64,000 bases of DNA from Elysia chlorotica (GCA_003991915.1 RQTK01000009.1:1272383-1336382); one strand, 5' to 3'; shown: positions 26,935-43,487, counted from the stretch's first letter. A program made the numbers and translations. The notes: generated from the sequence alone by a model not told the origin.

Positions 26935-27618
26935 NNNNNNNNNNNNNNNNNNNNNNNNNNNNNNNNNNNNNNNNNNNNNNNNNNNNNNNNNNNNNNNNNN
27001 NNNNNNNNNNNNNNNNNNNNNNNNNNNNNNNNNNNNNNNNNNNNNNNNNNNNNNNNNNNNNNNNNNNNNNNNNNNNNNNNNNNNNNNNNNNNNNNNNNNN
27101 NNNNNNNNNNNNNNNNNNNNNNNNNNNNNNNNNNNNNNNNNNNNNNNNNNNNNNNNNNNNNNNNNNNNNNNNNNNNNNNNNNNNNNNNNNNNNNNNNNNN
27201 NNNNNNNNNNNNNNNNNNNNNNNNNNNNNNNNNNNNNNNNNNNNNNNNNNNNNNNNNNNNNNNNNNNNNNNNNNNNNNNNNNNNNNNNNNNNNNNNNNNN
27301 NNNNNNNNNNNNNNNNNNNNNNNNNNNNNNNNNNNNNNNNNNNNNNNNNNNNNNNNNNNNNNNNNNNNNNNNNNNNNNNNNNNNNNNNNNNNNNNNNNNN
27401 NNNNNNNNNNNNNNNNNNNNNNNNNNNNNNNNNNNNNNNNNNNNNNNNNNNNNNNNNNNNNNNNNNNNNNNNNNNNNNNNNNNNNNNNNNNNNNNNNNNN
27501 NNNNNNNNNNNNNNNNNNNNNNNNNNNNNNNNNNNNNNNNNNNNNNNNNNNNNNNNNNNNNNNNNNNNNNNNNNNNNNNNNNNNNNNNNNNNNNNNNNNN
27601 NNNNNNNNNNNNNNNNNN
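26935..27618. other. Assembly gap
   Basis: 684 N between an ACT array (26851-26934) and an ATT array (27619-27648). The two sides have different motifs, so the hidden segment is not one simple repeat. Confidence 1.
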
Positions 27619-27975
27619 TATTATTATTATTTTTATTTTTATTATTAACACATTATCAATGTCATATAATTATGGGAGTTATAATTAGTGAAATTCTAGG
27701 TAGTGTTTGAATGTTGACACTCGTCGATCCTTAGCAATAATTTTGTATCGTGGGCGCATCATCAGAATCAAGTCTTAAAAGTTTATGTGCTGCTACTATG
27801 GGGCAGAAAGGTAACAACAGGACGTCTTCCTTAGCCGGTATCATTAAACTAACACAGACAAAACCAGTAAGGAACAAGCTTTTAAGAGACAAATATCATA
27901 TATCTGATTATATTTAAGTTCATTGAAGAAATCTTTTACGTGGGCGGGTTCAATGAATAAAATTTGACAACTTTA

Positions 27976-28150
27976 CCTGCTGTCACACACAGACAGAGCA
28001 AGGATAATCAAAATATCCACCCCAATCGGTCACAATGTAATGACTCGTACCAGGACAAGACAAGGTTTGCTTTAGTGGGATTTGAACTCGGGACTTCCTG
28101 AATGTTTGAGCATAAGTTGGCATCACATGCACGCTAGGCAAGTAGTGTCT
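27976..28150 (-). mobile_element. tRNA-derived SINE relic
   Basis: Minus strand: B-box CGAGTTCAAATCCCAC (28091-28076) with an A-box-like TGCCTAGCGTGCATG upstream and a body reaching about 27976. Confidence 0.45.
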
Positions 28151-28399
28151 GTGCGAGTGTCGATTCAACTGATTAGCCAATAATAGACATACTTGATAAA
28201 CAAGACATGCACATACTTGCCTATTGAGAGGATAGCTCCTTTCGAACCCTGTATTCTCAAATTTGCGATAATACGCGGTTGTATTTTTTACTGTTGTCTG
28301 ATTCCATATAAATAACTGTAACCTTTTCCACATCAAAGCTGAAAAAAAAATTATATAACTGTAATAAACTATGCTTGCCGTGAAAACATTGAGCATGAG

Positions 28400-29804
28400 A
28401 ACGAACCCTCATGTTTCGAACATGAAAGACCATTAACAAGACATACGTATAAACATAAACTAGGTTTGCAGCTCGGAAAGAAAATGCGCGCTTTGTTTTG
28501 TTTTCTAATAAAAAATTTTTGTCGTTGTTACTTTCAACATTATTTATGTATTTGTTTATTTGCTTTTTTTGTTATTGTTGTTGCTGGTGCTGCCGCTATT
28601 GCTAATGTTGTTGATGTTACGAGTATTGTTGCTCATGCTCAAATCTCTGGTAATTTCCATGGATCTAATTTAAGTAGGATGTTGATCATATGTTAAGAAA
28701 GCAAGAAAAGAAGCTTAGAGACGCCGGATCGGAAGATAAATTACACAGTAAGCTGACAAAGAGAAGAAGAAACAAGGAATCAAAATTACATAAACACACA
28801 TAATGTTAAAGCCTTGTAGAACTTTGATAAAAGTTATTTGAAGAGAGCGTCTGATCTGTTTACTCGTTAATCACTAAAAAAATAAATAAGAGGGAAATTG
28901 GTTATAGTCAGTTTCCAATTCAATTACCCTCTAAGAAGGTTCCGATTCCACAATGCAAGTTTTCCTCTTATTAAAAATAATGTAAGGATCAGGGCCCGAG
29001 ATACACAGATGAAGTAAAAAATAGCAGCAGTTTAGTATAAGATCCATTTGTCCGGGGGAGAGGAAAATTCCCTCGGTGTACAGATAAAGAGGATACTAAA
29101 TCTCTATTAGTTTCATCCTACTCATACGCCAGGAGTTATATTTACCTGCTAAAACACTTATAACGTCAAACTCCAACCTATTGGCGATATCCTGTCACGT
29201 TGCAGGACAGCCATGTAAGAAAAGCCAGTAACAACACACCACTAACATACCTTCGTTTTAATTGGACCGAGATACCCATCACTTTTAAATAAATATAATA
29301 ATTAAAAAAAAAGACACTGCAAAAGATGCTACTTCCTACATGTGAATCTTTGGATGTTTCTAAATATCAACTGCCTTTCAATGCAAACATAGTATTTTGC
29401 TTTAGATTATTTAATATTATGCTAAAAAATTCTTTTTAAATTACTAAAACTTCTTCGAAATATCTTGCCTAAAAATGATGGTATATAGTGTGTTATACAC
29501 GAACTACGGAAAAATTAGGTGAGAGATATGCATTGTGCGACAATGGCTCTGTACTGAAATCGAAAGCCACAGAATTAAATATCAAAAGAAGCATTCACTC
29601 GTAGTATATGCAAATGTAAATATAATAATATTGAAGAGGAAAAGTGTGTCTATGCCTCAGGATCATGTTAAGAGTTTTATTGCTCACTCACAACGTTGCA
29701 AGAATCATTGCAAAGCATATAGGGAGACCAAACCTGGTATGTTACAGTAATTATCATTTCCATGACAAGAAAGTTTTGTGGACGACAACTCCTTTATTTT
29801 TCAT
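28400..29804. other. No gene seen
   Basis: AT-rich; short frames only. Confidence 0.5.
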
Positions 29805-29915
29805 TAGTTTCTAGTCCTCTGAGTTTCTACAAAGTTCCCATACAGAGACGGGTCCTCTAGTTGAAATTTGAACCACGGACCTCCCGCTCTCATCCTAACG
29901 CATGAGGATTAAGGG
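29805..29915 (-). mobile_element. tRNA-derived SINE relic
   Basis: Minus strand: TGCGTTAGGATGAGAGCGGG then CCGTGGTTCAAATTTCAAC (B-box 29877-29863). Confidence 0.4.
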
Positions 29916-30185
29916 CGCGCCCGAGGTGGCTGGTGTAATTATTACAGGCCATGAAGGCGCTGGTACAAGGACGCAGGGTCTCGCAACGCTGAGCGGGTAT
30001 CCCAGCAGCTTGCGCGTCACGCCAACCAGGAAGGGGCGCGCAGTCGATACCGTACCAGCATCCTTTAGGGTCCAGACGGACACGTTCCCACGGGCAGCAA
30101 GAGCTTGAAAGGCCCACAAAGCACTCCATGACGTCGGCTCAGCGGTGGAAATAGAAAGCGACCTGTCCAAGGCACTTTGGAAGGC
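29885..30185. other. CpG-rich island, content unknown
   Basis: A sharp 300 bp island of high G+C and CpG (GGGCGCGCCC, GGGGCGCGCAG) in AT-rich DNA. Overlapping frames on both strands stay open (91 and 79 codons minus, 68 codons plus). One minus frame is cysteine-rich, but none matches a family I know and none has convincing splice sites. It may be an exon remnant, a transposon piece or an unmethylated regulatory element. Confidence 0.4.
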
Positions 30186-30415
30186 GTTGTGTTACAACTC
30201 ACTTTGCTTATTTTATTGACAGGCATCCTCTGTAAATATGAGAGGCTCGAAATAAAGGGGGAAAAGACAGCACTTCCTTTGGACCAAAAACTCCTCAAAA
30301 CTGGCCAGCTCTCAAAATAGGTGGGTCAATAAAGAGGTGACGAGAGAGACAAAAAATGGATGAGGAAGAGAAATACATAGATAGATAGAGAAAGAAATAA
30401 AACAGAAAGAGAGTT

Positions 30416-30416
<1 letters not shown>

Positions 30417-30496
<80 letters not shown>

Positions 30497-30505
30497 AAGA
30501 GAGAG

Positions 30506-30563
<58 letters not shown>
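30417..30563 (+). repeat. (GA)n microsatellite with G run
   Basis: GA units with two short interruptions, ending in a run of nine G. Confidence 0.97.
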
Positions 30564-33500
30564 ATGAGCGAGGGTGAGAGAGAAAACTTTAGAGACTTTT
30601 GAGTTATTCTAGGGGAGACTATTATCTTTCGTTGTTGTTTTTCAAAGAGAATAAGGTCAGGAGATGATGACATGATTAAAACAACTAGTTTTTAAAACAA
30701 TAGCAGATTTAGATCCTAGATCTATGGAAAAGAAAGTCATTATGAGCTTAGGAAGTAGAGCTACATGATAAAATAAGAAATTTACATGATAAACCTTAAA
30801 AGCTAAATGATAAGTTGTAAATTTTAAATCTTGCCTAATTGGTATGATACATAAACACAATACCTGGCAACATAAAAAAAACTAATGTCTTTGATAATTA
30901 TTGGAAATCTAGGGATGCTGTTGTTTTTTCTCTTCAGGTCATTATGAAATCTCTAGGCTGATGATATCTTGTAATGTTTTTAAACTGTTTTCAATCTGTT
31001 ATTGTTCTTTGCATCTGATCAGTACGGAATTCCGTCTTTAGGAACAGATTTCATAGGCATAGTTTAATAATGCAATTAATATTTCTGCTAAGATTCCTGT
31101 CTAAATCTCTTCATTGGTTCAATTTGGAGTCGGGCGGGGTAAGCCCTAAATTTGCAGCTGAACACAACAACAGGCATCGCTAGGAGACCCGTTCGTCTAC
31201 AGTTCTTCTTACTTTTAATGTATATATTATACTAATTAATAGCATGCAGGAACGTATACTTATGCTAAAACGCATAGTGATATTACCAGCCATAAGTGTG
31301 CGCTCCAAAAACTATATCCATTTAAAAGCATTATGGTTAATTCGTGTATGGAGAGTCTGACACGACAAAATCGAGAACAATATTAATGTTCTTTCAAGTG
31401 AAATAAATTCAGGCAGTGTAAGCCTTCTTTGATGATTACACAATAGAGCCAGTGGAGGAAATAAGAAACCCGCTCCTATATCCGATTAAGTCAAAAAGAA
31501 GACACACATTAAAGAGGAATCCATTAAAGAAGTTTCATTTCTCAGCCAAAATAGCTTTTAAGTATCCAAATTTTATTATAAGCTAATAAATATTTCCTCC
31601 TAAAAGCAAAAAAAAAAACTCACTGGACGTTATTACTTAATATCCTGCAAGAGATCAGTGATTTGGTTGAAATCACTTCACTAAATCTGCGGGCCAGAGA
31701 AACTCTGCTATAGCTGTTTAGGCGCCATAATTATTATTTGATTTGGTTGATGGAACAGAAAAATTACCTGACGTGAAATTCCGTAGGACTCATGTTCAAC
31801 TGACTTAATAGACTTATTTCAGTGGATTGCACATCTTGCGTCAGTATTTTGATTTCCTTTTACTTTTTAGATGATTCGTGATGATTTCTTATTTGTCGTT
31901 AAATAAGGAAAGTCTGAAAGAGTCATTAGACGAGGGTAGTGTTTTTCCTATGCTTTTAGTCCGTGGTCTGATTTCAAGCACCAATGTACTCGCTACAATG
32001 GGGCACTATCAACCAGCAAGTAGATGGTTTATACCCCAAACTATGTCATTAAAATCCATGTTGAGTCCGGCTTCTAAATCTATTTCCTTCTCGTTCATAC
32101 TAAACGTGGTAATTATTTCAAAATATATATTTTTACGTCTTACAAATTTTCAGCATTATAATAAAGAAAATATCTACATGAATGACTAAACAATATTGAA
32201 AATTTTCAGTCGAGAGACCTTACAACTGATATATGAGGGGAAACTCAAAGAAAAAACAACACTTAGAGTATATTTAGTCAAGTTTACAAAAAGTTAAGTC
32301 CAAGCCACCGAATTGAACGAAGAAAACATTTTTGCATATAAAGTATTCACCAATGAAACTAAAAATCACAAACGTCAGAATTGCAAAACAAAAGGTATAT
32401 ATTGTGAAATGTATATTGTAGAAAGGGTATATATTGTATCCATAATGCTGCCACGACTAAGACAGAAACTAATAAATTTTATTTGTTTGCAACTGCCATA
32501 CTAAATGCTTTTAATAGACTACTTGCTGTTTGGTTAAGTTAGCTCAATGCATAATGATATGAATGCATTACTGAAACGTTTAACAAAAGGTTAATATAAA
32601 GCCGATGGAAAAAGCAATATGTTAAAAGTCTGTCACCATATACGGAAACTGCACGAAACTAAGCATCATTTCTTGGTTATCACCCAAAAAAATCTGAATG
32701 TATTTTTATTATTACCGTGTCAAAAGCATTCGAACAGTTATAATACAGAACAATGCAAATTATTCCTCTCGGCTCGCCAACTTGGAATTATATGCGCATC
32801 AGGTTTCTCTGACCTTGATTTGTCAACCAAGCTGCAGGTAATCCCCGGATTGATAGGCTAGAATATCCCTGTGGACTCAAGTCCAGGGGTTCTTACACAA
32901 AGAGCGCCCATCTGCTTTTTGCCGTGAGTCCTGAAGTCTATGAGTTTACCAGGATAAACACATTAAAAAAACATGCGGGGGTGAAATCCGAATTCATTGA
33001 GTGAAAAGATGTTTGGTAAAATTTTAATGTGGAAAAGGAGGTGTTAGGTAAAGATGTGGGTGGAACATGTTTGTTACAAAAAATTGCCTGTATGTATGTT
33101 GACGATAATGATGTAAATACCGGTATAATGCTTAATTAGGAATAATAATGATTATGACGAACTAATTATCCACTGTTGGTTTATTTTTGCCCGTGATTTC
33201 ATTTCAGTTATCGTTAAAATATTAATCAGTAAAAGTGATAAAGCCTATTAGAAGGGAGAAGATTATGAGGTCATGTGGGAATGGAATTTCGCAAAGAGTT
33301 AGTCAGGTTTGCAGTAGATCTAAAAATCGTTTGCACATTTGCCGTTCTTTTTTAAAGACTAAAATAAGCGCACCAAATAAATTCGTATTATTGGTTTTTC
33401 TTGCTTGATTAGAAAATTAATTTGATCCTAAATTAAAGTTCATGCCTTCTAACTGTGTTCCGTCTTTTTTCTTGGCCTCTATTTGGTGATTCCATGTCGT

Positions 33501-33889
33501 TTATTCATTTATGGAAAAAAGTATGGTATTTGAAGCTCTTTCACTTCTTTTTGATGAAATAAAATAAATATTTAGTCCATGTCTCTATCACAAAAGATGA
33601 TAATTATTTTAAGAAGATATTTAGATAAAAGCTTGCGGCGACCTCCATTGCTACTCTTGTTTCTACTGTGTGACTTTGTATCATTCTTCTTACTTCACAC
33701 TTTGTACATTAACTTTGGACTACATTAACCATGACCTCGAACTTAAATTCTGTTATATTTTGGATAATTTTTATATGTGTGTTACTTATTGTTTCATGTG
33801 CTCCGCAGTCTTGTCCCATTGTGCACCATGACTCTGGTCCGGTTTTAATTCATGACAATTAATATATGTAGGAATTAGTAAGTTTACGG
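30564..33889. other. No gene seen
   Basis: AT-rich. A 103-codon plus frame at 31878-32189 and an 80-codon one at 32619-32861 are unrecognised. Confidence 0.5.
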
Positions 33890-35975
33890 TCATCTACGTT
33901 GATAACTAGACCTGATTTACCTAAGGAACTAAGGAAGAGAAAGAGGGGAGAGAAAGGAGGTGTCTGAGTTACGAACAGGAAAAAAATGTGTCAAGCCTGT
34001 GTTTTCTGCTTTTATGGGTAACGTCTAGTCGATTAATTAAAAAAATGGACGAACTGTGTGCGTTAATACGTTTCCAAACTGTTTTTTTAGGACAGCTAGT
34101 ATACAATGTTTTAGTAAAACCTGGCTTCAGCTAAACATTAATTACTCTTGGATCAACCGCGATGGATTTCAATTGCTGGGAGGCGATAGATTATTAGAGG
34201 AAACTGGAAAGCAATCAGGAGGAGGTGTGTACATTTGCATGAACGGAAAGTGGTGTAACCCACAAAACTCGTTCTTTAAAAATAAATTCTGTGACTCAAA
34301 TATTGAATTGTTGTCTGTTTCTGCTCGACCATACTATCGAGGTAGGAGTCTGTTCTCCACCAACACTGATATGAAGTAAAAATGGGAAGGTATAAAACTT
34401 ATGAGTGGATGCGGCAAGAAAAAATCTAATACATGTAATACCATCAACCTGTCCACCAAGTACGCAAATGAACTAAATAATTTTTATAATCGATATGATC
34501 TTAACAAGTATAGGAATAAAAGAAAAAATAGAGTCACAAAAAAAAAAACCCTTTTTGAACGAGTTGGAGTCAACTGTTATAGATGTAAGGAAAGCACTAG
34601 CGTGTATTAAAAAATCTAAAAACGAATAAATCAGCTGGCTCGGACGGGGTCAGCCCAGTGTCTTGAAAAAAGATGTGCCATTGAATTTAGTGGAATCGTA
34701 TGTTTTAGTTTTAACAAGTCTCTTACAGAATGTATTGTGCCTGGTATATGGGAAACGTCAACTATAGTTCCAGTTCTTAAGAAAACCAACGTCACCTGTT
34801 TGAGTAATCCCTATTGTCCTTACATCATATTTCATGAAGATCTTTGAGAAATGCATTTTATATCATTTAAATTTGCCTACAGGTGCAACCGAGGTGTAGA
34901 TGATGCCCTAAACAACGTCACATCCCACCTTAAAAAAAACAGGGACATTAAATTTTGTTAGACTTATGTTTTTCGCCTTCTCGAGCGCTTTTAACACGAT
35001 TTTGCCTCATTTGTTACTTGACAAACTAATTAAGTACAATTTTAATCCGTCCCTTATTATTTGGATGTTGGACTTCTTAACAGGACGACCACAACGTGTT
35101 AAAGTATACCCGAACATCTTCTCAGATGCCATCTCTCACTTTAGTGATGCTCCCAGAGGGACCCGCCTGTCTCCGTTTGCGTTTTTTATTTACACATTTG
35201 ACTGTTGGTCCAAACATACAGACTGTATACTTGACAAAGACGTCGATGGCTCAGTTCTCACTGGCCTTATTAGTAATAGCAACAACATCGCTGATTATAG
35301 CTTATAGAATTAATGAATGATTTCGAGGATAGATGTAAAAGAAACCATCTGATTTAAAATGTTGACAAAACTGAAGAAATATTGATAGATTTTAGGAAAA
35401 ACTAAACCATCACGGCACCGATTATAATTAATAAAAAAATGAGTTGAAAGATTGGAATGTTTCACCGTTGATCACAAAATCATTCGGAAATAACGCGTAG
35501 AAACCCTCAATAAGAAATTAACAACTAGAATGTATTGTCTGAGGCAACTAAGATCAGGTGATGTAAACAAAGGACTGCTTAAACTATTTTACCTCAATCA
35601 TAACAAGTGTTATTTCTTTTGGAATAAGCAGGTCGGACGGTAACATTTGCATAGAAAGCAGGAACTTTGTAAACAAAATAATAAGGAAAGCTAGCGCCAT
35701 TATTGGACTGAACCTGACTCTCTTTGACACTCTAACACAACGCGACAAGACAAAGGTTGAGCAAATCCTTCAGGTCAGCACCACCCGATTTATAATAAAT
35801 TAATACAACAGTTGCATAGACAGGAGCGGTAGATAAAGGATACATAAGTAAAAAACGAATAGGCACAGAAACTCCTTTGTTTCGCGATCGAATACACTCC
35901 TCTATGAAACGTTAAAAAGGCGCACACCTGTATAGTGCAACAGTTCCGTTCCTCCCACAAATTAATTTAATATAA
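33890..35975 (+). pseudogene. Near-full-length CR1/L2-like LINE relic
   Basis: Segments in order: an Arg/Lys-rich N-terminal piece (ELRKRKRGERGG near 33925) and a KMDELCALI-like stretch near 34050. The endonuclease follows with CFSKTWLQLNINY, then GGGVYICMNGKWC near 34220 and the partly degraded LLSVSARPYYRG. Next is the pre-RT signature KSAGSDGVSP near 34625 and RT motif A as FSSAFNTILPHLLLDKL near 34977. GTRLSP…FFIYTFDC follows near 35160-35205, then a ruined catalytic box (DVDGS near 35240), and near 35370 the NVDKTEEILIDFRK segment. This matches the single-ORF CR1/L2 elements well known from fish and invertebrates. Several frameshifts and stops make it inactive. It lies in the proposed first intron of the cystine-knot gene, antisense to it. 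Confidence 0.8.
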
Positions 35976-37524
35976 CTTTGCTACTTCGTACACTAGTTAT
36001 TGTTTTATAAAATAAAAATGTGTATATCTTTATTTTTTTCCAATATTTTAATCTCACAATGCTCTTAATTTTTCTGTCCGAATACTAATCTATTTTAAAA
36101 TTTTATTGCACCTTTTAAATTCTAACATGCTCTTAAACAAATTACACGTATTTATACAAAGATATTAAACTATGTTACACACATGTTATTTACTAAACAC
36201 TTTGTGAAGATATCTTGTGATATTTTAGAGGCGTAAGAGTTACAATAGCAACTGTGTATATACACATTATTTATAATTATATAGGCCTACACATTATATT
36301 AGTATATGCACTCAGCATTATAATTTCATTTTATATGTTAAAAATTTAATATCATTTCTATGAATATGCGCATATTTATATTTTAATTTTTTTTAACAGT
36401 TATGCATTCTGAAATAAAAAATGTTTTTCTTGTATATATTTAAACATGTTCTATACTTGGTGTTCTTTTTATTCTCTTTATGGAATTCTTGAAAATGTTA
36501 ACCAGATATAAACAGTAATTATAATTTATGTGCATGTCAGATTATGTTTGTAGCAAGGGAATCAAAAAAGTTATTCTGCATTTTGTATTTTGTATTCTTT
36601 ATGCGTATGGAAGCTTGATAAGTCAGTTTTATTTATCAAATTCATTCATTTTCTTTTCGTTGCATATGTCAGTTAACACAGTTTAGGCTTACAATTTAAT
36701 TATTTGTGAAATTGTAAGGTTAAAATTAGCTACTGGCGTTTGATGGTGTAGAGCATTCTAAACAAGGGTATACAAGGGTATACATTTTAGAGTAGTTAGC
36801 ATTTGATCTTTCTTATTATGGGACTTAAATAAAGATCAGAATAAAAGGTTGTAATAAACAACATAGATCTAGTTATATATACGAGTTGAAAAAACAACAA
36901 AAATCTTAGAAACTGTGCACATTATCCCCAAAACTAATTATTTTCACCTAAGCAAGACCAAACGGAGTATCAGATGTAAGAGACTATCCATGAAGAATCT
37001 AAACACAAGCGCAGCCGAATCCGGTGCATCACACCCAATGAATTATAGCGTGAAAACATTGATAGAAATCAATTTCTTTGATCTTATTGAAAACTGCAAA
37101 TCCATAGCGTCATATGAGATTATTTTCAACTTCGAGAGTGTCAGGTTAGATTAACATAAATCGGGATATATTTAATTGACAGGTAAAGAAGAAAATGTGA
37201 CCTGATAGTTTTGCGAAGTGTGCGGCGACATAGTAAAACTGAGAAACAGAATCGATTTTTCTAAATAAACGTCTAATTGCTTTTCGCAGTCAGCGATCTT
37301 CCATTTAACTCGTATCGCCGAATTTCAGGCAGCCTGAAATAGACAAAGACACATTCATTAGAAAGGAGGAGAAGGAATGCGAACCCAAAGATTGGAAGAT
37401 GAATCTGTCTCTGCAGGTAAAGGCGTGCAAGGAAGTCATTTTTATTTTCTACCGATGTCTTTCTCAGTGCTTTTGAACACCTTTAATACAATGTTATCAC
37501 AGTCGTAGTGGGGAGGGTTTAGAA
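35976..37524. other. No gene seen
   Basis: Strongly AT-rich after the LINE 3' end. Confidence 0.55.
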
Positions 37525-37640
37525 AGCGATGTGGCCCAATCGAAAGAGAGGAGCGGCTTCAAAATTCTGGTTCGATTCCCCGACCAGGTCGCTTAGTTTC
37601 CTTCTTCTGTATGAGCAAGATCCTTTATAGAGCTCGGCGA
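37525..37640 (+). mobile_element. tRNA-derived SINE relic
   Basis: GATGTGGCCCAATCGAAAGA resembles an A-box arm; CTGGTTCGATTCCCCGACCAG at 37567-37587 is a clear B-box arm. Confidence 0.45.
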
Positions 37641-38694
37641 TCATGGCCTTCCATTTGTATCAGTTGCCTTGGTAAAAACATTATAGGTGTTCCTGTTGAT
37701 GTGTATCTGTTCAGACTGCCAAAGTATATTTGTATGGGATCTACCGGTGCTTTAGATTTATCTACATAATTCCCCACATGAAATGTGCGTTCGACCAGTT
37801 TCAGCCAAATAATTTCACCTGTCTTTCTCTAATTATTTTGTTTAGTACCCATTTGTACTCAGATATATTTATAACTTCTTGGTTTGTTTTCTGTTATTAA
37901 CATTTTAACACTTCTTATAATTAGTGTACATTCAAAACGTTTATTCTGCTTCCAACCTTTTCTCTAGATCTTTGGTAAAGATTTAGCATATATAGGAGTA
38001 GAGACCACTGATTATATAAGTGTCAGTACAATATGACTTGATGTTCCGTAATGAGGCATCTTACAAATCAAGATACAACAATGTACAGTTGATTCGTTCT
38101 TTTTTGTTGTTGTTGAAAGAATACAAAATAGACAGAGCAAGCTAGAGAGAGAATAGAGGGAGAGATTTGGACCATTAAATTATTATACGATCATTTCTAT
38201 ATTGAATCCTTTCTTGAGCCACGGCTATGTGGATTACACTCTGTGTTTTCCAGATACGTGTTTTGTTCTGGGTGCCTAAGCAACCATATGATTAGTCTGT
38301 AAGATTATAGTTGTTACAACATTATTGCCTCTGGTTTCGCTGCTGTCGTGAGAGCAAGTCACCTTGGTATGGCAATGGATCCTACGAAGTACGAGGAGAT
38401 CTCCATGTAAAAAGTACGCAGTAGAATATGTCATTTATTTAAGCTATTATTGTGATTACAGTAATCATAGCCGATACAGCAAGGATCTGAAGGAGAGGTA
38501 TACCAGACAAGTTAGCAGCGCTGTAGAGATAGCACGGTTTACTGGTACAGAGGAAAACCACAGGCACAAATATTTAGGCCAATGGGATAATTCAGCTGTT
38601 ATTTTCCTCCATTATAAAAAATTATCATCACATAACCGCTATAATGGCTATAAGCGATATAAAATAGCGCTATTTCATTTTCTTGTGTTATAAA

Positions 38695-38800
38695 GAAGAC
38701 GAAGTGGTAGAACGCAAAGTCTCTAGTCGGAACGTTGCGAGTTTGAAGCCCGATGAGGCCGCCGTGCTCATTATTTGTTTGGTCCATGTCAGTAAACTTA
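38695..38800 (+). mobile_element. tRNA-derived SINE relic
   Basis: AAGTGGTAGAACGCAAAGTC at 38702-38721 is a good A-box arm and GCGAGTTTGAAGCCCGA at 38738-38754 a B-box arm. Confidence 0.5.
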
Positions 38801-39177
38801 ACCGATATTTCCTAAGCTGGGAGATCATATGAACGCTTAGGTCTTGGGCAGTCTTGTTGTCATATAATTTATCACCCTCCTCAAGAATCTAAAACATTTC
38901 ACTCATTGTAGAAAAAATTAAGATGTCAAAGACCAAAGAGCAATTTTATACGTCACATCAATTAAGTTCTTTTTCTCAGGTTGAAATAAGAATTTAGAAT
39001 GAGAAATGTCCATAGGTAGATATAGATATTTAGTCTCGGATCACAAAAAATAATGGCTAAATAGACTGCAAGAGAATGAACAAGAAAAAGAAGTAGAGAT
39101 AAACGTAGTGAGTGGGAAGACGCAAATCTTAACAGGTAGAGACAGGGAGAGAGATAGGCACATACACACACACACAA

Positions 39178-42261
<3,084 letters not shown>

Positions 42262-42283
42262 CTGTGACTAGCATGCTTCTCAT
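42262..42283 (-). CDS. Cystine-knot protein gene, proposed first coding exon
   Basis: This is proposed as the start of the bursicon/norrin-like gene. On the minus strand an ATG at 42283 opens seven codons (M-R-S-M-L-V-T) plus one G, then runs into a strong donor (CACAG|GTAAGA, GT at 42261-42260). An in-frame TGA lies seven codons upstream, so the reading frame cannot extend further 5'. The exon ends in phase 1. The exon at 22169 starts in phase 1 and needs a first base to complete its -AT codon; G makes Asp. Joined, the N-terminus is a short polar stretch followed by LLLLTMLVTVAS, a reasonable signal peptide. The cost is a ~20 kb intron containing a gap and several transposons. The splice sites and stop are read directly; linking this exon to the gene is inference (phase match alone has a one-in-three chance). 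Confidence 0.5.
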
Positions 42284-42339
42284 CCCGCGCTTAAAAATAA
42301 GTCAAACAGTGAAATCCTCTTAAGAACCAGAAGAGGGTC

Positions 42340-43130
42340 CTGTTCTGATTAGAACGACATCAATGGCCGGCAGAGATGCGGAGCGCAGAGCCCTTACAGG
42401 CCGCTTCCATGGTCAGTGTTGACACCACTACACCCTAGTCGAGGCCGCCCTTTTTAGCGGAAATTCAACTTTCTTTAACAACTAAAACACAATTAGCTGT
42501 GACAAAATTTGAGTCAAAACTTTTTCCAAAATAAGAATAAGTTACTTTCCGAGGCTCTGATTTAAAAACAAAAACAGTGATGTAGAATTTTGAACAAAAT
42601 TCCTTTCTTAGCGAGAAAATATTTTGGCTATTTCACTATTTTTACATCTTCGCTACCAAAAGAAAAACGTGTGTTAAGTGTTATTTAGTAATCCCCAAAC
42701 TTCATAAGCAGATCGCCCAACGTGAATCCCTAAGCAGTAGCTTCCCTCCAGCAAATCCAGCGATCAGAGAAGGCAGTGGTAGCGACAGATCTCTTAATCC
42801 TCCACCAATTTGATTCGTTCCAAATTCGTCTTCCAGAATTCGCCCCGAACGGTCCACTGATTTGGTAGTATCCAACGAGACAAGCTGATTAATGCCACTG
42901 ATCACAGTGCGACTGGCCCTCGTCTCCGCAACGCTGGGGGATGTAGGAGTGGAACTGGGGAACTCGGGGGTAAGCACTAGCGAGCACCGGGGAGGCAACA
43001 CGCTCACATCAACGCGCCGTATGGCGACACCACTGGCTCTTTCTCTTCTCCCCCAGCGTCGCTTAACTCTGTTAGCAACCTACCCCTTCACCTTCCCCAT
43101 CCCCCCTTTTCCCATTTTCTGCCACCCAAA
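42340..43130 (-). promoter_or_regulatory. CpG-rich block, candidate promoter/5' region of the cystine-knot gene
   Basis: This ~800 bp block is markedly richer in G+C and CpG than the several kilobases on either side. On the minus strand it lies directly upstream of the proposed start codon. It contains a TATA-like CTAAAAAGGGCGG near 42460. It also has a short upstream reading frame in good Kozak context (ACCATGG; 42410-42360, 16 codons plus stop) and a possible acceptor (CTAATCAG, AG at 42346-42345) that would make 42344-42284 part of a 5' UTR exon. A 101-codon minus-strand frame at 43007-42702 is Ser/Thr/Leu-rich and unrecognised; it may be an upstream exon, an unrelated element or chance. 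The block ends against an AAT microsatellite. Calling it a promoter is inference from position and composition. Confidence 0.3.
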
Positions 43131-43131
43131 A

Positions 43132-43133
<2 letters not shown>

Positions 43134-43171
<38 letters not shown>
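43134..43171 (+). repeat. (AAT)n microsatellite
   Basis: Pure AAT marking the upstream edge of the CpG-rich block. Confidence 0.95.
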
Positions 43172-43172
<1 letters not shown>

Positions 43173-43474
43173 TAAAAATATTACAATGATTTAATAGGGG
43201 CAAGAGATTTAGTTCAGAATCGTGTTTCTTTCCAAGACATAGATACAATCCAATTTTTTTTTTCTAAGCATACCGGTACACCCTTTTCTCTTCTGAGATG
43301 GATGAGTTTGTAATAACAAATTCTGAGGCGCGAAGGCCGTTTTACTTTCCATAGAATTTAAAACAATGGATCATTTATCTTTGTACATGTACTTGCAAAT
43401 CGATAATGATGTATCACTTTAATGGAAACGGGGCTTTGTGCAGAGCCTCTACTAAAAATCAATTTCTCCCTCCC

Positions 43475-43487
43475 CCCTCTCTCTCTA

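Noticed and set aside
29890..30129. 79-codon cysteine-rich minus frame as a secreted peptide
   Set aside because: No signal peptide, no splice sites, and two other frames over the same CpG-rich bases are equally open.
42702..43007. 101-codon minus frame in the CpG-rich block as a protein gene
   Set aside because: Low-complexity Ser/Thr/Leu composition, no recognised family and position fits 5' flank of the neighbouring gene.
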